The notes below the pieces were generated by a model, which was not told the origin of the DNA, ran no database searches, and saw only the letters and a program-made list of their open reading frames with translations. A program made the position numbers and the translations under genes. This document shows positions 7,593 through 16,047 of a stretch of 64,000 nucleotides of DNA, piece by piece. This DNA comes from RCIO01 sp040880025 (lineage in GTDB: Bacteria; Pseudomonadota; Alphaproteobacteria; Rhizobiales; Rhizobiaceae), in NCBI GenBank assembly GCA_040880025.1, contig JBBDJD010000022.1:434001-498000 (forward strand). The letters run 5' to 3'. Numbering within the stretch: the first letter of the stretch is position 1; each line of letters begins with the position of its first letter.

Positions 7593-8156
7593 ATGATGTC
7601 ACGCGATGATCTGGGAACGAATGTCAGCAAGACCATGAAAATATCTCCGTTTCTCGCTGCTCTCGGCGCCGAAGGTCCCGCACCCGACCGGGCGAAAGAC
7701 ATGGCCCTGTATGGGCGGCTAATCGGAAGCTGGGAAATGGAGACCGACCACCGCCTCGATGACGGCACAATCCAGAAATCGACTGGCGAAATCCATTTCG
7801 GTTGGGTGATTGAGGGCCGTGCAATTCAGGACCTCTGGATCAGGCCAAAACGCCCAGCACAGTCAACCATGTATGGAACCACGCTACGCGTCTTCGATCC
7901 TGCAATCGATGGCTGGCATATCATCTGGAGTGACCCGCTCAATCAGGACTACTTGCGCCAGATCGGGCGAGCCGAAGGACGGGACATTGTCCAGATCGGT
8001 GATGACTCTCGCGGACGGAAAACGCGATGGCGTTACACCGAAATAGCCGCCGACAGCTTCCGGTGGTTCGGGGAGGAAAGAGCTTCCGAGAATGATCCCT
8101 GGAAGATCACCTATGAGCATTTTGCTCGCCGGACCAAACTCGCGAAACTGTCCTAG
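7593..8156 (+). CDS. Hypothetical protein, DUF1579/lipocalin-like
   Basis: 187-residue soluble protein. From about residue 38 it shows a GSWEMETD...STGEIHFGWVIEGRAIQD pattern, seen in small beta-barrel (lipocalin-like) domains that measure loss of a bound compound in DUF1579-type proteins, and repeated Trp-containing strands (DGWHIIWSDPL, KTRWRYTEI, SFRWFGEE). No catalytic residues are evident. Two ATGs in a row (7593, 7596) follow a G-rich site; a start at 7635 would trim 14 residues. A perfect inverted repeat abuts the start. Its stop overlaps the stop of the convergent methylmalonyl-CoA mutase gene. Confidence 0.7.
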   Translation: MMSRDDLGTNVSKTMKISPFLAALGAEGPAPDRAKDMALYGRLIGSWEMETDHRLDDGTIQKSTGEIHFGWVIEGRAIQDLWIRPKRPAQSTMYGTTLRVFDPAIDGWHIIWSDPLNQDYLRQIGRAEGRDIVQIGDDSRGRKTRWRYTEIAADSFRWFGEERASENDPWKITYEHFARRTKLAKLS

Positions 8157-10297
8157 ACGTTCCTTCTCTTGCCCTCCAGCAGGTCGAGCACCGCGCGAGC
8201 GGCGTCGAGCACGTTGGTGCCAGGGCCGAACACCGCTGACACGCCATTGTCCATCAGGAACCGGTAGTCCTGTTTTGGCACCACGCCGCCGACCACGACG
8301 ATGATGTTCTCCGCCCCCTTGGCCTTCAGCGCGTCGACCAGCTGCGGCGCCAGCGTCTTGTGGCCGGCCGCCAGCGACGACATGCCGACGACATGGACCT
8401 TTTTCTTCACCGCCATGTCGGCGGCCTCGTCCGGCGTCTGGAACAGCGGCCCGGCCAGCACGTCGAAGCCGATATCGCCGAACGCCGACGCGATGATCTT
8501 GGCCCCCCGGTCGTGGCCGTCCTGGCCGAGCTTGGCGACCATGATCTTCGGCGTTTCGCCGGCGGCCGAAGCGTGTGACCGGAAGCGCTCGACCAGTGTC
8601 TTGTATTCCGGTTCGTCGCGATAGGCGGGTCCGTAGACATCGTGCACGACTTCCGGCTCGGCGGCATGATCGCCGAACGATTTTCGCATCGCGTCGGTGA
8701 TCTCGCCGACCGTGGCGCGCGCCCGTGCGGCTTCCACAGCCGCTGCAAGCAGATTGCCTTCGCCCGAGCGGGCGGCCTCGGCCAGGGTCGTCAGCGTCTC
8801 TTCGACCTTTTTCGGGTCGCGCTGGCGGCGGATGCGCTCCAGCCGTTTGACCTGCGCCTCGCGCACAGCCTTGTTGTCGACGGTCAGGATATCGAACGCG
8901 TCGTCGGCATCCGTTCGGTACCTGTTGACGCCGACGATCACCTCGTCGCCGCGGTCGACCGCCGCCTGCCTGCGTGTCGCCGCTTCCTCGATCAGTCGCT
9001 TGGGATAGCCGTCATTGACCGCCTTGGTCATGCCGCCCATCGCCTCGATCTCCTCCATCAGCGCCCAGGCCTTCTCCGCCAGCTCGTCGGTAAGGCTCTC
9101 GACATAATAGGAGCCGGCCAGCGGATCGACGACATTGGTCACGCCGGTTTCGTGGTTGAGGATCAGCTGCGTGTTGCGCGCGATGCGCGCCGAGAACTCC
9201 GTCGGCAGCGCGATTGCCTCGTCGAAGGAATTGGTGTGCAGCGACTGCGTGCCGCCCAGCACCGCGCTCATGGCCTCGAAGGCGGTGCGCACGATGTTGT
9301 TGTAGGGGTCCTGCTCCTGCAGCGACACGCCCGATGTCTGGCAATGGGTGCGCAGCATGTAGGAGGAGTCCTTCTTTGGCTTGAACTCCTCCATGATGCG
9401 CGACCACAAAAGCCTGGCCGCCCTGAGCTTCGCCGCCTCCATGAAGAAGTTCATGCCGATGCAGAAGAAGAACGACAATCGGCCGGCAAAAGCGTCGACG
9501 TCGAGCCCGTTCTTTATCGCCGCGCGCACATATTCGCGCCCGTCGGCAAGCGTGAAGGCGAGTTCCTGCACCAGCGTCGCCCCGGCCTCCTGCATGTGAT
9601 AGCCGGAGATCGAGATCGAGTTGAACCGCGGCATGTTTTCGGCCGTGTAGGCGATGATGTCCGACACGATCCGCATCGAGGGCTCGGGCGGATAGATATA
9701 GGTGTTGCGGACCATGAACTCCTTCAGGATGTCGTTCTGGATGGTCCCGGACAGTTCCGCCGTGTCGCAGCCCTGCTCCTGTCCCGCCACGATGAACGAC
9801 GCCAGCACCGGGATCACCGCGCCGTTCATCGTCATCGACACCGACATCTCTTTCAGCGGGATGCCGTCGAACAGGATCTTCATGTCCTCGACACTGTCGA
9901 TCGCCACGCCGGCCTTGCCTACATCGCCTTCGACGCGGGGATGGTCGCTGTCGTAGCCGCGATGGGTGGCGAGATCGAAGGCGACCGACAGGCCCTTCTG
10001 CCCGCCCGCCAGCGCCTTTCGGTAAAATGCGTTGCTGTCTTCGGCGGTGGAGAAGCCGGCATATTGGCGGATCGTCCAGGGCCGGCCGGCATACATCGTC
10101 GCGCGCGGACCGCGCAGATAGGGAATGACACCGGGCAGCGTGTCGAGGTGGGCGATCCCGTCAAGGTCGGCCTCGGTGTAGAGCGGCTTCACGTCGATGC
10201 CTTCGGGCGTATGCCAGGTCAGAGTATCCGGATCGCCCCTGATTTCCTTTTCGGCCAGCGTGCGCCAGATTTCGAGTTTCGATTTGCCGTCCATCAT
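8153..10297 (-). CDS. scpA: Methylmalonyl-CoA mutase (single-chain, B12-dependent)
   Basis: 714-residue mutase interconverting (R)-methylmalonyl-CoA and succinyl-CoA, linking propionate, odd-chain and branched-chain catabolism to the TCA cycle. The N-terminal TIM-barrel half (about 30-560) carries RGPRATMYAGRPWTIRQYAG and the family-typical FNSISISGYHMQEAGA. The C-terminal B12 domain carries DGHDRG near residue 600, where the histidine ligates cobalt. Full catalytic length, equivalent to the large MutB/ScpA chain; no small subunit gene is adjacent. Two ATGs (10297, 10294) are possible starts. No MeaB or epimerase gene nearby. Confidence 0.95.
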   Translation of the reverse strand: MMDGKSKLEIWRTLAEKEIRGDPDTLTWHTPEGIDVKPLYTEADLDGIAHLDTLPGVIPYLRGPRATMYAGRPWTIRQYAGFSTAEDSNAFYRKALAGGQKGLSVAFDLATHRGYDSDHPRVEGDVGKAGVAIDSVEDMKILFDGIPLKEMSVSMTMNGAVIPVLASFIVAGQEQGCDTAELSGTIQNDILKEFMVRNTYIYPPEPSMRIVSDIIAYTAENMPRFNSISISGYHMQEAGATLVQELAFTLADGREYVRAAIKNGLDVDAFAGRLSFFFCIGMNFFMEAAKLRAARLLWSRIMEEFKPKKDSSYMLRTHCQTSGVSLQEQDPYNNIVRTAFEAMSAVLGGTQSLHTNSFDEAIALPTEFSARIARNTQLILNHETGVTNVVDPLAGSYYVESLTDELAEKAWALMEEIEAMGGMTKAVNDGYPKRLIEEAATRRQAAVDRGDEVIVGVNRYRTDADDAFDILTVDNKAVREAQVKRLERIRRQRDPKKVEETLTTLAEAARSGEGNLLAAAVEAARARATVGEITDAMRKSFGDHAAEPEVVHDVYGPAYRDEPEYKTLVERFRSHASAAGETPKIMVAKLGQDGHDRGAKIIASAFGDIGFDVLAGPLFQTPDEAADMAVKKKVHVVGMSSLAAGHKTLAPQLVDALKAKGAENIIVVVGGVVPKQDYRFLMDNGVSAVFGPGTNVLDAARAVLDLLEGKRRNV

Positions 10298-10704
10298 CCA
10301 TCCCGTTCAACCTGCCGGAAGCTTCCTCCAGCGTCTCGGTCATATCATCCTGCGGCGGGGATGGAACAGTTTGCTTGGACTGCACTGCGGAGATGCCGGT
10401 ATTATTGAACATGCGCCGCGGCACCGCCGAGGGCTCCTGACCTGAGTCTGGGCGCTATACGGAATCGCGGCGCCCGCACGGGACCTGTCGAAAGTAGTGT
10501 TCCATTTGGACTTCAGAATATTAGCATATTGCAAGATTTGAATATGACCGAGGTCAAATAAGACAGCGAGGCTGGGCTGAAAAACGTGGTTAAGATTCCA
10601 AGAATGCGACTTTAACCAATCTAATATGAAATAAGACAAATGCGTGGACGCGAACGGAAACAGAAAATATAGGAGCGGTGCTGGGAGAGTTTAGGGATAC
10701 GATC
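10298..10704. other. Intergenic region, AT-richer, promoters likely
   Basis: About 400 bp between the leftward mutase and a rightward small ORF. The first 150 bp are GC-rich; 10500-10640 turns AT-rich, with TTAGCATATTGCAAGATTTG and several TATA-like stretches, consistent with promoters in both directions. Open frames here have no ribosome sites and odd composition. No RNA gene recognised. Confidence 0.4.
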
Positions 10705-10923
10705 ATGCAACAGCATGTATGCGATATAAATTCCCACGCGCCGCAATTCTTCGTAGACAACGGGGTTGCTTATGACCCAGTTGAAAACAAGCCGCGCTTC
10801 TGGATCCACGACCAGTACTGGATACCCTATTTGTCAGATGACAAATGGCCGCTCTATGTCCAGGACGGAAAATACATCTACGACTATCCGCGCGAGGAAG
10901 GTCCCGTCTTCTACTACCGCTAG
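10705..10923 (+). CDS. Small aromatic-rich hypothetical protein
   Basis: 72-residue ORF from ATG 10705, preceded by AGGGA at usable spacing; a GTG at 10678 would extend it by nine residues. It is rich in Trp, Tyr and Pro: HDQYWIPYLSDDKWPLYVQD then KYIYDYPREEGPVFYYR at the C-terminus. No signal peptide. I do not recognise the family. The aromatic-rich, acidic composition differs from the Arg/Ala-rich products of shadow frames in GC-rich DNA, and no longer gene overlaps it, which favours a real gene. Confidence 0.5.
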   Translation: MQQHVCDINSHAPQFFVDNGVAYDPVENKPRFWIHDQYWIPYLSDDKWPLYVQDGKYIYDYPREEGPVFYYR

Positions 10924-10974
10924 CGCGCTGCCTGGTATGCCTGCAGACCGGATATGCGTGCGATCGTGCCCGGC

Positions 10975-12012
10975 TCAGGAATGTTCGCGGCGCACGATTG
11001 CAGCGCCATCGGCCATCGCCTTCATCTTTCCGAACGCCACTTCGCGCGGCAGATATTTCAGTCCGCAATCCGGTGCGACGACAATTCTGCTCGCGTCCTT
11101 GTGTGGGAGCGCACGGCGGATGCGGTCCGCGACTGTCTCGGCGCTTTCGACATCATGCGTCGACAGGTCGAGCACGCCGAGAATGATCTTCTTGTCGGGC
11201 AGCGTCTCAAGAACGGAGCAATCGAGTTTCGATTGCGCGGTCTCGATCGACACCGAGCCGCAGCTGCAACCCGAAAGCTCGGGCAGGAAGGAATAACCCT
11301 CCGGCCGCTCGTGGATGATCGCCGCATAGCCGAAGCAGATATGCACGGCGGTCTCGCCCTCGATCCCCTCGAGAGCCCGGTTGAGCGCGTCCAGGCCATA
11401 CTGGCGCGCCGGTTCGGGCCGCGCCTGCATATACGGCTCGTCAATCTGCACGATATCGGCGCCCGCGGCGAACAGGTCGCGAATTTCGGCGTTCACCGCC
11501 GCGGCATAGTCCTGCGCAAGTGCCGCGGGATCGTTGTAGTAGTCGTCCTGCGCCTGTTGCGACATCGTGAACGGCCCCGGCACGGTCATCTTGATCGTGC
11601 GGTCGGTATTGGCCCTCAGGAACTTCACGTCATCGACCTCGACCGCGTGTTTGCGCGTCACCTTGCCGACAATGCGGGGAACCGGATTGGGATGCCCGGA
11701 GCGGTCGAGCGCCGATCCCGGATTGTCGATATCCACGCCGTCGAGCGCCGTGGCGAAGCGGTTGGAATAGCTCTCGCGGCGCATCTCGCCGTCGGTGATA
11801 ATGTCCAGTCCGGCCCGCTCCTGGTCGCGGATGGCCAGCAGCGTGGCGTCGTTCTGCGCTTCGTCAAGATGCTCGGGCGCGACGCGCCACAGTTCCTTCG
11901 CGCGCACGCGCGGCGGAAAGCGGCCGGCCAGTTTCTTGCGGTCGATCAGCCATTCGGGCTGGGCGTAGGAGCCGACGAGCGAGGTCGGCAGAAGCGGCAA
12001 TTTGTGAGTCAA
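10975..12012 (-). CDS. Core-MetE-type methyltransferase (MetE C-terminal domain family)
   Basis: 345-residue protein equal to the catalytic C-terminal barrel of cobalamin-independent methionine synthase, without the N-terminal half. Zinc ligands are recognisable: His and Cys in VHICFGY and a Cys in VVAPDCGLKYL. DGEMRRESY and VQIDEPYMQARP match family motifs. Full MetE transfers methyl from polyglutamyl 5-methyl-THF to homocysteine; stand-alone forms use other methyl donors, so the donor is unknown. The start is a TTG at 12012 with GAGGG eight bases ahead. It lies downstream of the Tat amidohydrolase and LigAB genes on the same strand. Confidence 0.85.
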   Translation of the reverse strand: MTHKLPLLPTSLVGSYAQPEWLIDRKKLAGRFPPRVRAKELWRVAPEHLDEAQNDATLLAIRDQERAGLDIITDGEMRRESYSNRFATALDGVDIDNPGSALDRSGHPNPVPRIVGKVTRKHAVEVDDVKFLRANTDRTIKMTVPGPFTMSQQAQDDYYNDPAALAQDYAAAVNAEIRDLFAAGADIVQIDEPYMQARPEPARQYGLDALNRALEGIEGETAVHICFGYAAIIHERPEGYSFLPELSGCSCGSVSIETAQSKLDCSVLETLPDKKIILGVLDLSTHDVESAETVADRIRRALPHKDASRIVVAPDCGLKYLPREVAFGKMKAMADGAAIVRREHS

Positions 12013-12037
12013 TAGATTTCCCTCATTTTGCAGTTTG

Positions 12038-12063
12038 CAGGCGGAGCGCTGTCGCCCCGCCTG
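12038..12063 (-). repeat. Intergenic hairpin between amidohydrolase and core-MetE genes
   Basis: CAGGCGG and CCGCCTG form a 7-bp stem around a 12-base loop in the 59-bp gap. There is no T-run on the minus-strand transcript, so at most it is an attenuator or RNA processing site. Confidence 0.3.
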
Positions 12064-12071
12064 TCATCGGT

Positions 12072-13577
12072 TCATGCGCGGAACAGGTCCCGATCCACGC
12101 CGGCAGCCTCGAACAGGTAGTCGCGGCTTGCTTCGAGTTCGCCGCGCAGCTTGGGCAGGTCGACGTCGAGCAGTTCGCCCTTCCACTTGCGTATCTTGCC
12201 GGCCACCATGACGGTGTCGACATTGGTGCGGTCCATCAGCGTGACGACCGCTCCGGGGACGTGGTTCAGCGGCGTGACATTGATCGCGGTGGCGTCGAGC
12301 ATGACGATGTCGGCTTCCTTGCCCGGCGTCAGCGAGCCCGTCTTGCCGTCGAGCTTCAGGCCTTTAGCGCCTTCCATGGTCGCGAAGCGGATCACATCCC
12401 GCGACGTCAGCATCGGCGGCAGGTTCTCTTCGCCCGCCAGCGCCCGCTCATTGATAAAGGCCCGCTGCAGCGTGAATGCGCTTCGCATCTGGGTGAACGG
12501 GTCGGCCGTCATGGTGCATTCCACGTCGCTCGAAAGTGAGGGCTGCATGCCGAGGTCGAGCGCGGTCTGGATCGGCGGCATGCCATGACGCATCGCCATT
12601 TCGATCGGCACGGCCAGCGATACATGCGAGCCGGCGTCGGCTGCCGTCTTCCATGCCATCTCGGACATGCCGGTCATGTGGATGAAGATGTTGTCCGATC
12701 CGAACTGGCCTGACTTGGCGAGTTCATCGAATGTGGGCTGCATGCCGAAGGTGCCGACGACATGCAGCGCGATCGGAATGCCGAGCTCACGGCCGATCTT
12801 CCACGCGTCCTCATAACCCGGGATATAGATTTCGCCGCCCATGACCATGGTCAGTAACTGGTCGTCGGAGGCGAAGTGTTCCTCTTTCAGACGCCGCGCG
12901 TCGCCGGGGTATTTAGCCTTGTCGCCCCAGCCTTCGAAATAGCCGAACACCGACCGGCGGCCGGCATCCTTGAGCGCCTGAACCACCGCGTCGGAATGCT
13001 CCGGCGAATGGTGGATCTGCGAGACGTCCATGACCGTCGTCACGCCAGTGTCGAGCTGGGCGATCGAGCCGAACAGCTCGTTGATGTGAACGTCCTGCGG
13101 CCGGTAGACCATGGAGAACTTCTGCAGGATGTACTCGTAGTAGTTGACCGCGCTGTGCGGCTGCCCGTCATTGATCAGGATGCCGTCGGCCAGAAAGCTG
13201 CGCAGCGCCGTCTCGAACTGGTGATGATGGGTGTCGATGAATCCGGGCATCACGATCATGCCGGCCGCTTCGATCACCTCCGCGTCGCCGGCGTCGAGAT
13301 TGGGTCCGACAGCCTCGATGGTCTTTCCCGACACCAGAACGTCCGCCTCGGCGAAGTCGCCGACATCCGGATCCATGCTCAGAACATGGCCACCCCGGAA
13401 CAGCACGCGCTTGCCTTCTTCCCCGGTACCCGACGGCAAGCCCTGCGCCTGCGCCGGACCGGCCGAAAGCAGGCTCGATGCCGCTGCCGCGGCCCCGACC
13501 ACTAGTGATGCTTTCAGGAAATCGCGCCGCGACTCGCAACCGAATTGCGGACGGCCTTCGTCACAAAGCTTGCACAT
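12072..13577 (-). CDS. Tat-exported amidohydrolase (cytosine deaminase/ATZ-TRZ-like)
   Basis: 501-residue metal-dependent hydrolase. A Tat signal is at the N-terminus (SRRDFLKASL, then an Ala-rich stretch to GPAQAQ near 45), so it works in the periplasm. The metal site shows GFIDTHHHQF (HxH on strand 1), later histidines in IALHVVG and IFIHMTGMS, and an Asp in LSSDVECT. The family deaminates or dechlorinates N-heterocycles or hydrolyses related C-N bonds; the substrate here is unknown. The start at 13577 has an ideal GGGAGGAG site; the 13592 ATG does not. It lies between the ligAB-type and core-MetE genes in a leftward operon. Confidence 0.85.
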   Translation of the reverse strand: MCKLCDEGRPQFGCESRRDFLKASLVVGAAAAASSLLSAGPAQAQGLPSGTGEEGKRVLFRGGHVLSMDPDVGDFAEADVLVSGKTIEAVGPNLDAGDAEVIEAAGMIVMPGFIDTHHHQFETALRSFLADGILINDGQPHSAVNYYEYILQKFSMVYRPQDVHINELFGSIAQLDTGVTTVMDVSQIHHSPEHSDAVVQALKDAGRRSVFGYFEGWGDKAKYPGDARRLKEEHFASDDQLLTMVMGGEIYIPGYEDAWKIGRELGIPIALHVVGTFGMQPTFDELAKSGQFGSDNIFIHMTGMSEMAWKTAADAGSHVSLAVPIEMAMRHGMPPIQTALDLGMQPSLSSDVECTMTADPFTQMRSAFTLQRAFINERALAGEENLPPMLTSRDVIRFATMEGAKGLKLDGKTGSLTPGKEADIVMLDATAINVTPLNHVPGAVVTLMDRTNVDTVMVAGKIRKWKGELLDVDLPKLRGELEASRDYLFEAAGVDRDLFRA

Positions 13578-13650
13578 GATTTCTCCTCCCAAAGAAATTT
13601 GTTGTTATGGCTGCCGGTGCTCCCGCCGGTGCGCGGAGACCGGCGCCCCG

Positions 13651-14016
13651 TTACGTCTCCACGCTGGGGTACTCCTTGCCGTTCCAATGCTGCAGACGCT
13701 TCGCGAACTCGCGCTGGAAAGCCAACGGGCCGTTCTCCTTCATGTAAGGCCCGTCATAGATGCCGATGAAGAGAGTGAGGTTGAGGAAGAAGTGCGCGCC
13801 CATCTCGAAGAGCGCGACGAAATCGTGCTCCACCAGAGCCTTGCGCTCCGTGTCGGTAAAACCGTGCACGGTCGATAGCTCCACCTCGTTGAGGCGCGGC
13901 CCGATCGACTGTTCCCACGTGGCGACGAAGTTCTTCGGATCCTCGGCGTAGCGCTTCAGGAAGTCGGGATTGCGATCGACCTGGAACAGGAATTTGTTGA
14001 CGTAATATTTGCTCAT
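13651..14016 (-). CDS. Class III extradiol ring-cleavage dioxygenase, alpha (LigA-like) subunit
   Basis: 121-residue small subunit of a protocatechuate 4,5-dioxygenase-type enzyme. It is helical, with VNKFLFQVDRNPDFLKRY and HDFVALFEMGAHFF segments typical of LigA, which caps the active site of the beta subunit. The ATG overlaps the beta-subunit stop in an ATGA arrangement, indicating coupled translation. An open frame continues far upstream through the beta gene but is a shadow. Substrate (protocatechuate, gallate or a methylated relative) cannot be decided from sequence alone. Confidence 0.9.
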   Translation of the reverse strand: MSKYYVNKFLFQVDRNPDFLKRYAEDPKNFVATWEQSIGPRLNEVELSTVHGFTDTERKALVEHDFVALFEMGAHFFLNLTLFIGIYDGPYMKENGPLAFQREFAKRLQHWNGKEYPSVET

Positions 14017-14900
14017 GCCGCGCGCTCCCGTCCCTGCCCCATCTGGGCCTGCGTCCGCGGATACCAGGTGAGATAGGCTTCCATGGTGTGGAAGAGGTCG
14101 AGATTGTCGACGTAGTCGGCGCTCTCCGGCCCGGCGACGCCGAGCATGAGGATGAAGTTCAGGAAGCCGTGGGTGGCGTTGCCGCTCTTCGCCATGCTCT
14201 CCTGGCTGACGTTCGCAAGGATGGCGTCGATGTCGCCGTTGCGCAGCCAGTCGATCGCCTGACGGTCGAACTCCGGATCGGGGCCGGTTTCCATGAACTG
14301 GCGCGGACCTCCAAGCTCCAGCGACAGATGTCCGGTGCCTATGGCCGCGACGCGCTTGTCCGACGGATACTCGTCGATCGCCTTCCTGATCGCCCGGCCC
14401 AGATCGTAGAACCGCTTGGGCGAGGGCAGGGGTGGAGCGAAGATGTTGGTGTAGATCGGCACCACCGGCAGGTCGTTGTCGGGCCGGACGGTGATGATCG
14501 GACAGATGATCGAGTGGTCGATCTTCAGCTCGTTCGAGAAGGCGAAGTCGAAGCCCTGGTCCATCAGGTTCTGGTGCATGAAGCGCGACATCGCCATATC
14601 GCCTTCCAGCACGTATTTCGGGATGCCGAACTCGCGCTCTTCGTTCCAGAAAGTGGCGTCGTAACGCTCGGCCTTGCCGATCAGGAACTGCGGACAATTG
14701 TCGAGGAATATCTGGTGGAAGTGGTCGGACCCCACCATCACCAGGATGTCCGGTTTGGCGCGGGCAAGCGTCTCGCGATAGGCCTCGACCTTGCGCTTCC
14801 ATTCCGGCGCCTGCGGGATCTGCTCCTCGGGCGGCATGGTCGTCGCCCTGAGATAGAACGGGTGGTGGGTCGAAGCCAGCGTGGCGACGAGTTCAGCCAA
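14013..14900 (-). CDS. Class III extradiol ring-cleavage dioxygenase, beta (LigB-like) subunit
   Basis: 295-residue catalytic subunit with non-haem Fe(II); it cleaves the aromatic ring beside a catecholic hydroxyl pair. The iron ligands expected from LigB fit: His12 in STHHPFY and His60 in GSDHFHQIF, with a downstream glutamate. A TTG start at 14900 is proposed because AAGGAG lies seven bases ahead and it places the histidines at canonical positions; an ATG at 14945 has no such site. It heads the leftward operon (beta, alpha, amidohydrolase, core-MetE), 96 bp after the IclR gene. Confidence 0.9.
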   Translation of the reverse strand: MAELVATLASTHHPFYLRATTMPPEEQIPQAPEWKRKVEAYRETLARAKPDILVMVGSDHFHQIFLDNCPQFLIGKAERYDATFWNEEREFGIPKYVLEGDMAMSRFMHQNLMDQGFDFAFSNELKIDHSIICPIITVRPDNDLPVVPIYTNIFAPPLPSPKRFYDLGRAIRKAIDEYPSDKRVAAIGTGHLSLELGGPRQFMETGPDPEFDRQAIDWLRNGDIDAILANVSQESMAKSGNATHGFLNFILMLGVAGPESADYVDNLDLFHTMEAYLTWYPRTQAQMGQGRERAA

Positions 14901-14996
14901 GGTGGTACTCCTTGCAAGTTGCGCGGCGCGGTGCGCGAATTTCACTCAAGCGGCTCCCAGACGGCGCTCCGCGATATGTCTTTGCGCCTGGCATCC

Positions 14997-15836
14997 TCAA
15001 GCGCCCATGACGGATAACAGGATCGGGTAGCGCTGGATCATGTGGCCGATGCGTGATGCCGTCGCGCGCAGCGTGGGAAGGCGCTCGGCCACGAGCATCT
15101 CCGGCGTCACCATGCCGGTGTAGCCGGAGGTGTTCAGGGCAGCGACCGTCTTTCCGTCCGGGCAGCGGATCGGCACGGCGAGCGCCGTGATCCCGTAGTC
15201 CAACTGGTCGACTGTGGTGGCGTAGCCGGCCTCGCGCACGGCGATGATCTCGCGATACAGGTCGGCCGGATCCGTGATCGTCTTCGAAGTCAGGGCTTCA
15301 GGCCGCACGGCTTCGATATAGGCGTCGAGCGCCGCGTCGGAGAGACCGGCCAGCAGCACGCGCCCAAGAGATGTGGCACATGCCGGGTAGCGCGCGCCGA
15401 CCACCGCTGCCGCGCGGCGCGCCCGCTGCACCGAATTGTGGGCTATATAGATGACGTCCGTGCCTTCGAGCGTGCCCACCGACGAGGCATCGCCGAACTT
15501 CGTCACCAACTCGCGCAGATCGGGCTGCAGCACCTCGTCGATGCGGGCCGAGAAGTAGAACGCCGAACCGAGTGTCATCACCTTCGGCCGCAGATGAAAC
15601 CGTCTGTTCTTCTGTCCGATGTAGCCGAGCGTCTGCAGGGTAATCAGGCTGCGCCGCGCTGCCGCTGGCGACAGGCCGACACGCCTGGCAACCTCGCTCA
15701 ACGTCATTTCCGCGTGCGATGCGTCGAAACATTCCAGGATCGCCAGACCCTTGGCGAGGGCCTCGACGAAATCCGCCGGCCGCTCCGTGCTCGCAGCCGG
15801 TTCGCCGGCGTTCTCAACGGCCTCGCTCAGCCGCAT
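14997..15836 (-). CDS. IclR-family transcriptional regulator
   Basis: About 279 residues. The N-terminal winged helix (about 25-90: ALAKGLAILECFD, then LSEVARRVGLSPAAARRSLITL) and the C-terminal effector-binding domain (GTDVIYIAHN, SLGRVLLAGL, GITALAVPI) match PcaR/PobR-type aromatic regulators. It sits between leftward dioxygenase genes and rightward CoA-lyase/transporter genes and probably controls both. The ATG at 15836 has no ribosome site of its own but lies in the tail of a 29-codon ORF with a strong site, suggesting coupled translation; ATGs at 15950 and 15968 would lengthen it. Confidence 0.88.
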   Translation of the reverse strand: MRLSEAVENAGEPAASTERPADFVEALAKGLAILECFDASHAEMTLSEVARRVGLSPAAARRSLITLQTLGYIGQKNRRFHLRPKVMTLGSAFYFSARIDEVLQPDLRELVTKFGDASSVGTLEGTDVIYIAHNSVQRARRAAAVVGARYPACATSLGRVLLAGLSDAALDAYIEAVRPEALTSKTITDPADLYREIIAVREAGYATTVDQLDYGITALAVPIRCPDGKTVAALNTSGYTGMVTPEMLVAERLPTLRATASRIGHMIQRYPILLSVMGA

Positions 15837-15916
15837 TGCGCGCGGTTCCGGCCAATGCCGCGGCGAATGGCGGTCCGCCCTCTCGCGGCGACCTGCTGGC
15901 GCGATGGCATGCGCAT
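15827..15916 (-). CDS. Possible 29-residue leader ORF overlapping the iclR start
   Basis: The ATG at 15916 follows GGAGGAGAGA, the best ribosome site in this region, and the ORF ends at TGA, ten bases overlapping the iclR ATG in a different frame. The product is Arg-rich (nine Arg in 29) and matches nothing I know. It may deliver ribosomes to iclR. Alternatively a frameshift separates iclR from its true start. Confidence 0.35.
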   Translation of the reverse strand: MRMPSRQQVAARGRTAIRRGIGRNRAQCG

Positions 15917-16024
15917 TCTCTCCTCCACGCGATTGCGCTCCCTTCGTCATCCAATGTGGGCGAACCACACTTGGAACTTGACGCTAGGCTAGATGACCCT
16001 TAGCTTTTCGACAAGAGCAAATTA

Positions 16025-16039
16025 TTTCGGCATGCGAAA
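16025..16039. promoter_or_regulatory. Candidate IclR operator
   Basis: TTTCG and CGAAA flank GCATG in the 211-bp space between the divergent iclR and citryl-CoA lyase-like genes, nine bases before the latter's ATG. Size and dyad resemble IclR-family operators. No published consensus is matched exactly. Confidence 0.35.
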
Positions 16040-16047
16040 ACTAACCT

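Noticed and set aside
10340..10639. 99-codon minus-strand open frame upstream of the mutase gene
   Set aside because: No ribosome site, C-terminal half Arg/Pro/Ser-rich like shadow frames, and it crosses the probable promoter region.
13651..14802. 383-codon frame covering LigA and most of the LigB gene
   Set aside because: Only the last 121 codons match LigA; the remainder is antisense-like noise of the LigB frame.
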